From assembly GCA_026785875.1 (NCBI GenBank), contig JAJAZF010000473.1:1-7500 (forward strand): a stretch of 7,500 bases of DNA. Reading direction: 5' to 3'. The notes under the pieces were generated by a model. It did not search any database. It saw only the letters and a list, made by a program, of their open reading frames with translations, and was not told the DNA's origin. The translations under genes and the position numbers were made by a program. Of the stretch, positions 5,443-7,500 are shown in pieces. Source of the DNA: Chamaesiphon sp. GTDB taxonomy: Bacteria; Cyanobacteriota; Cyanobacteriia; Cyanobacteriales; Chamaesiphonaceae. Positions within the stretch are counted from its first letter, which is position 1. Every line of letters begins with the position of its first letter.

Positions 5443-5997
5443 CTAGCTAAGTGCAGAGATTACGCGATCGAAATAGGAAGCAGCTTCGGAAGTCAGTGCG
5501 GAACAGTCACCTTTGGATGCACCCATTTGGACGAATTTTTTGCCACCGTTAGCTTCGGTATTGGTATCATTAATGTGAGCCAATGCCGCAGATTTCATGA
5601 TTTGTACTGCACGGATGGTAGAAGTTGTAGGTACTCCTAATGCTGCATAAGTTTCTTTCAAACCGTTCAAACAACGATCGTCGAGTACGGAAGCATCACC
5701 AGCAAGCAGAGCATATGTGACGTAGCGCAAGATGATTTCTGCGTCGCGCAAGCAAGCAGCCATCCGACGGTTAGGGTAGCAGTTACCACCAGCTTGGATC
5801 AAACCTTGGTTTTCGCAAATCATCCCAGCTACAGCGTCGGATACAGCGCAGCTAGCATTACTAGCGATCGCGTTGACTGCATCTAAGCGTTTGTTGCCTT
5901 CAGCGATGAAACCTTTGAGGGCATTCAGGTCGGTACCACCGATCGCAGCGGTCTTAGCATCTGCGGTTACTACCGCTCTGGAAAAAGAGTCAAGCAT
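5443..5997 (-). CDS. cpeB: C-phycoerythrin beta subunit
   Basis: 184 residues, the standard CpeB length. All expected bilin cysteines are present: Cys50 and Cys61 (doubly linked bilin), Cys82 (in RRMAACLRDAE) and Cys165. Asn72 in AGGNCYPNRR is the asparagine that CpcM methylates in beta phycobiliproteins. LLAGDASVLDDRCLNGLKE at about 97-115 and the C-terminal SSYFDRVISALS-type end (here ASYFDRVISALS) are diagnostic. Known lyases for these sites are CpeF (50/61), CpeS (82) and CpeT (165), none of which is in the window. The ATG at 5997 has AGGAAAA about 10 bases upstream. It is the first gene of the cpeBAYZ cluster and follows a 152-bp spacer that should hold the main promoter. Confidence 0.98.
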   Translation of the reverse strand: MLDSFSRAVVTADAKTAAIGGTDLNALKGFIAEGNKRLDAVNAIASNASCAVSDAVAGMICENQGLIQAGGNCYPNRRMAACLRDAEIILRYVTYALLAGDASVLDDRCLNGLKETYAALGVPTTSTIRAVQIMKSAALAHINDTNTEANGGKKFVQMGASKGDCSALTSEAASYFDRVISALS

Positions 5998-6007
5998 CGT
6001 GAGCTTT

Positions 6008-6011
6008 TCCT
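6008..6011 (-). promoter_or_regulatory. cpeB ribosome-binding site
   Basis: AGGA on the minus strand, within TAGGAAAAGC, ends 10 bases before the cpeB ATG. The spacing is slightly long but it is the only candidate and fixes the start at 5997. Confidence 0.6.
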
Positions 6012-6038
6012 AGTTAATATTTAACGATTTCGATGTTC

Positions 6039-6044
6039 ATCATA
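6039..6044 (-). promoter_or_regulatory. Candidate -10 box of the cpeBA promoter
   Basis: TATGAT on the minus strand fits a -10 element. No good -35 hexamer lies 16-18 bp upstream (TTGAGA is only 12 bp away), as might be expected of an activator-dependent promoter. It implies a leader of about 35 bases; Fremyella cpeBA leaders are, as I recall, longer. This is a tentative call. Confidence 0.3.
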
Positions 6045-6066
6045 AGCAATCTCTTGTCTCAACACC

Positions 6067-6084
6067 GTTGTTATGAGAAACAAC
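6067..6084. promoter_or_regulatory. Inverted repeat, candidate cpeBA operator
   Basis: GTTGTTATGAGAAACAAC: perfect 6-bp arms GTTGTT (6067-6072) and AACAAC (6079-6084) around ATGAGA. It sits 70-87 bp upstream of the cpeB ATG and about 23 bp upstream of the candidate -10 box, where an activator would bind. It contains one TTGTTA hexamer; TTGTTA repeats have been discussed at the Fremyella cpeBA promoter, but I am recalling that and only one copy is present here. Confidence 0.35.
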
Positions 6085-6116
6085 TCAATAATCTGTAATA
6101 TTTGGAAGGAGATGGT

Positions 6117-6135
6117 AAAAAATGGCGATCCGCAT
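6117..6135 (-). terminator. Weak terminator candidate after dedA
   Basis: On the minus strand, ATGCG GAT CGCCAT folds as a five-pair stem with one bulged C and is followed by six Ts (6122-6117). It lies 15 bp past the dedA stop and upstream of the cpeB promoter region, the right place to insulate cpeBA from dedA. The stem is short, so efficiency is doubtful. Confidence 0.35.
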
Positions 6136-6149
6136 TTGTGGTGCCAAAT

Positions 6150-6761
6150 CTAATTCTTTGTTCTTTGCTGTGCTTTGAGAATATGGAAAATAGATGGAGC
6201 CAGCGATATAAACATAATTCCTAAGACAATTGGTAGCAAATAGTGGTCGATCTGCTCTGGTGGAATAGTTTTGCCTAAAAAATAGCCGAGCGATGTCAAA
6301 CCAATCGCCCAGACAAATCCACCGACGACATTATATTGCATGAATGTCTGATACCGCATTGCCGCAATCCCCGCCACAATCGGGGCAAAAGTCCGAAGAA
6401 ACGGCATAAATCTCGCTAAAATAATTGCCGTCTTACCCTGTAGATCGAAGAACTCTTCCGCAGCAATCAAATGCTTTTTCTTAAAGAACTTAGAATCTTC
6501 TTTGTCAAATAATTTGCGCCCAAATCTTTTGCCCGTGTAATACCCTACACTATCGCCCACAACTGCAAATACAAAACAGCCAAATGCCATCACTCGAATA
6601 TCCAGTCCAGTCTTGGCTAAAGAACATATGAAGCCAGCAATAAAAAGTAAACTATCTCCAGGTAACAAAAAGCCGACCAGTAATCCTGATTCCGCAAAAA
6701 CAATCCCCCATACTAAGGGATACCCAAAAGTTTTAATTAATGTTTGTAAATCAAAGTGCAT
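6150..6761 (-). CDS. DedA family membrane protein
   Basis: 203 residues with the DedA (SNARE-associated/VTT) layout. Residues 20-45 hold the first re-entrant motif with Glu24 and the LLPGDS segment (Gly35, Asp36). A hydrophobic stretch at about 55-77 ends in GDSVGYYTGKRFG, and residues 116-131 carry the signature ARFMPFLRTFAPIVAG with Arg117, Arg123 and Pro127. C-terminal membrane segments are near 143-163 and 173-195. Family knowledge: DedA proteins reside in the inner membrane and are implicated in lipid flipping (undecaprenyl phosphate, phosphatidylethanolamine) and membrane homeostasis; the substrate of this one cannot be told. Start ATG 6761 has AGGA (6773-6776) 11 bases upstream. It is co-directional with cpeB, 152 bp ahead, but is likely a separate unit. 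Confidence 0.93.
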   Translation of the reverse strand: MHFDLQTLIKTFGYPLVWGIVFAESGLLVGFLLPGDSLLFIAGFICSLAKTGLDIRVMAFGCFVFAVVGDSVGYYTGKRFGRKLFDKEDSKFFKKKHLIAAEEFFDLQGKTAIILARFMPFLRTFAPIVAGIAAMRYQTFMQYNVVGGFVWAIGLTSLGYFLGKTIPPEQIDHYLLPIVLGIMFISLAPSIFHILKAQQRTKN

Positions 6762-7012
6762 ATTAATCTAAATCCTCACTCAAGCTCTATTTTTTATGAT
6801 ATTGACGATCGATCTAAAATCTCAATTTTGTCCGGCAGTTCATAATTAGTTCAGAGCATAGTTGGAAAATAGAGTAAGGCATACAATTATCATAGTTAGT
6901 CTGTCGCGAGCAGGATTGTAGACATTTGGAAAACATTGCTAATTGAGCATTATCGATCGACATCATCTAAGCTACATCAGCCTAAAAGAGATTTACTTAA
7001 ACTGGGGCAATT

Positions 7013-7492
7013 TTAGTGATGAGATCGAGCCAATTGTCCGATTAAACCAATCGTTGCACTACCAAATATCAGCCAGATTGCCTCAATCCGCCATCGCCAT
7101 AGTAACAGTGAACTTACAACTGCGATCGCCAAGGATTGCAAGTCCACGAGTGTACTTACCCCCAATCGATAAGCAACTACGACAATCGCCCCCCAAGCTC
7201 CAGCATTGACACCATCTAACCAACTTCTAAACCAGAGCGAATGTCGCAGTCTAGGTGCCCAAAATGTCAGTAGAGCGACAAAACCAAAGCTGGGTAAGAA
7301 AATGCCAATAGTGGCAGCGATCGCGCCCAAATGCCCAGCTAGCAAGTAACCTATAAATGTGGCAGTAGTAAATAATGGCCCTGGAGTAACTTGTCCGATG
7401 GCGATCGCATCGAGCAACTGTGTCGATGTCAACCAGTGAGTGCGATCGACCAATTCTGGTTGGAGAAATGCCAGTAATACATAACCACCTCC
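7013..7492 (-). CDS. chrA: ChrA-type chromate transporter, C-terminal CHR domain, interrupted upstream
   Basis: About 159 codons matching the second half of long ChrA proteins: GYVLLAFL near the beginning, HWLT..QLLDAIAIGQVTPGP, then FTTATFIGYLLAGHLGA, IGIFLPSFGFVALL and a C-terminal pair of membrane segments with LLLWRWRIEAIWLI. Family knowledge: CHR-domain membrane proteins export chromate, and some carry other anions. The recognisable homology begins at GGGYVLLAFL (codons from 7492), upstream of the first plausible start, a TTG at 7453. Just before it, at 7495-7493, is an in-frame TAA where the family has Tyr or Phe (the YGSGYVLL motif). The gene is therefore either nonsense- or frameshift-broken, or is the downstream member of a split pair; the upstream half lies outside the window. 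The minus-strand AAGGAGGTGG at 7496-7487 resembles a Shine-Dalgarno but overlaps the GGG-coding codons and leads to no in-frame ATG. Confidence 0.75.
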   Translation of the reverse strand, partial: GGGYVLLAFLQPELVDRTHWLTSTQLLDAIAIGQVTPGPLFTTATFIGYLLAGHLGAIAATIGIFLPSFGFVALLTFWAPRLRHSLWFRSWLDGVNAGAWGAIVVVAYRLGVSTLVDLQSLAIAVVSSLLLWRWRIEAIWLIFGSATIGLIGQLARSHH

Positions 7493-7500
7493 TTAAATTG

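Noticed and set aside
6762..7012. Hidden gene or RNA between dedA and chrA
   Set aside because: All frames are broken by stops, and no tRNA-like motif or strong hairpin is seen.
6943..7209. Plus-strand open frame of 88 codons
   Set aside because: Most of it is antisense to the chromate transporter domain, and no family pattern is visible.
7484..7496. Strong Shine-Dalgarno AAGGAGGTGG marking a new chrA start
   Set aside because: It coincides with codons for the conserved GGG of the motif, and the nearby ATG is in a different frame, so the match is probably coincidental.

Overview
The window looks like cyanobacterial chromosome. It carries the two C-phycoerythrin subunit genes and a phycoerythrin-specific bilin lyase pair. 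The octamer GCGATCGC (HIP1, a hallmark of many cyanobacterial genomes) occurs at least eight times (for example at 3005, 3266, 3881, 4355, 5865, 7122, 7317 and 7401). Several spacers hold the short tandem heptamers and small palindromes typical of cyanobacteria. I cannot name the species; it makes phycoerythrin.

Layout, left to right. (1) 1-407, minus strand: the N-terminal end of an NRPS-type adenylation protein that runs off the left edge. (2) 408-1541: a gene-poor 1.1 kb stretch with decayed coding remnants, a 16-bp inverted-repeat pair and a nested palindrome. (3) 1542-2421, plus strand: a small secreted protein of unknown role, then a GNAT acetyltransferase broken by an apparent one-base frameshift. 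(4) 2438-5997, minus strand: the phycoerythrin cluster in transcription order cpeB, cpeA, cpeY, cpeZ. The spacer between cpeA and cpeY (345 bp) and that between cpeY and cpeZ (194 bp) are filled with heptamer arrays and hairpins. (5) 6150-6761, minus strand: a DedA-family membrane protein just upstream of cpeB. (6) 7013-7492, minus strand: the C-terminal half of a ChrA-type chromate transporter, preceded in frame by a stop codon where the family normally has an aromatic residue.

The cpe genes work together. CpeB and CpeA form the alpha/beta phycoerythrin unit of phycobilisome rods, and all the bilin-bearing cysteines expected for C-phycoerythrin are present (beta 50/61, 82, 165; alpha 82, 139). 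CpeY attaches phycoerythrobilin to alpha-Cys82 with help from CpeZ. Linker genes, the other lyases (CpeS, CpeT, CpeF) and the regulator CpeR are not in this window.

I see no clearly new multi-gene system. The most interesting points are the folded repeat array between cpeA and cpeY, the heptamer array that occupies the cpeZ ribosome-binding region, an 18-bp inverted repeat upstream of cpeB, the interrupted chrA and GNAT genes, and the decayed segment at 844-1555.
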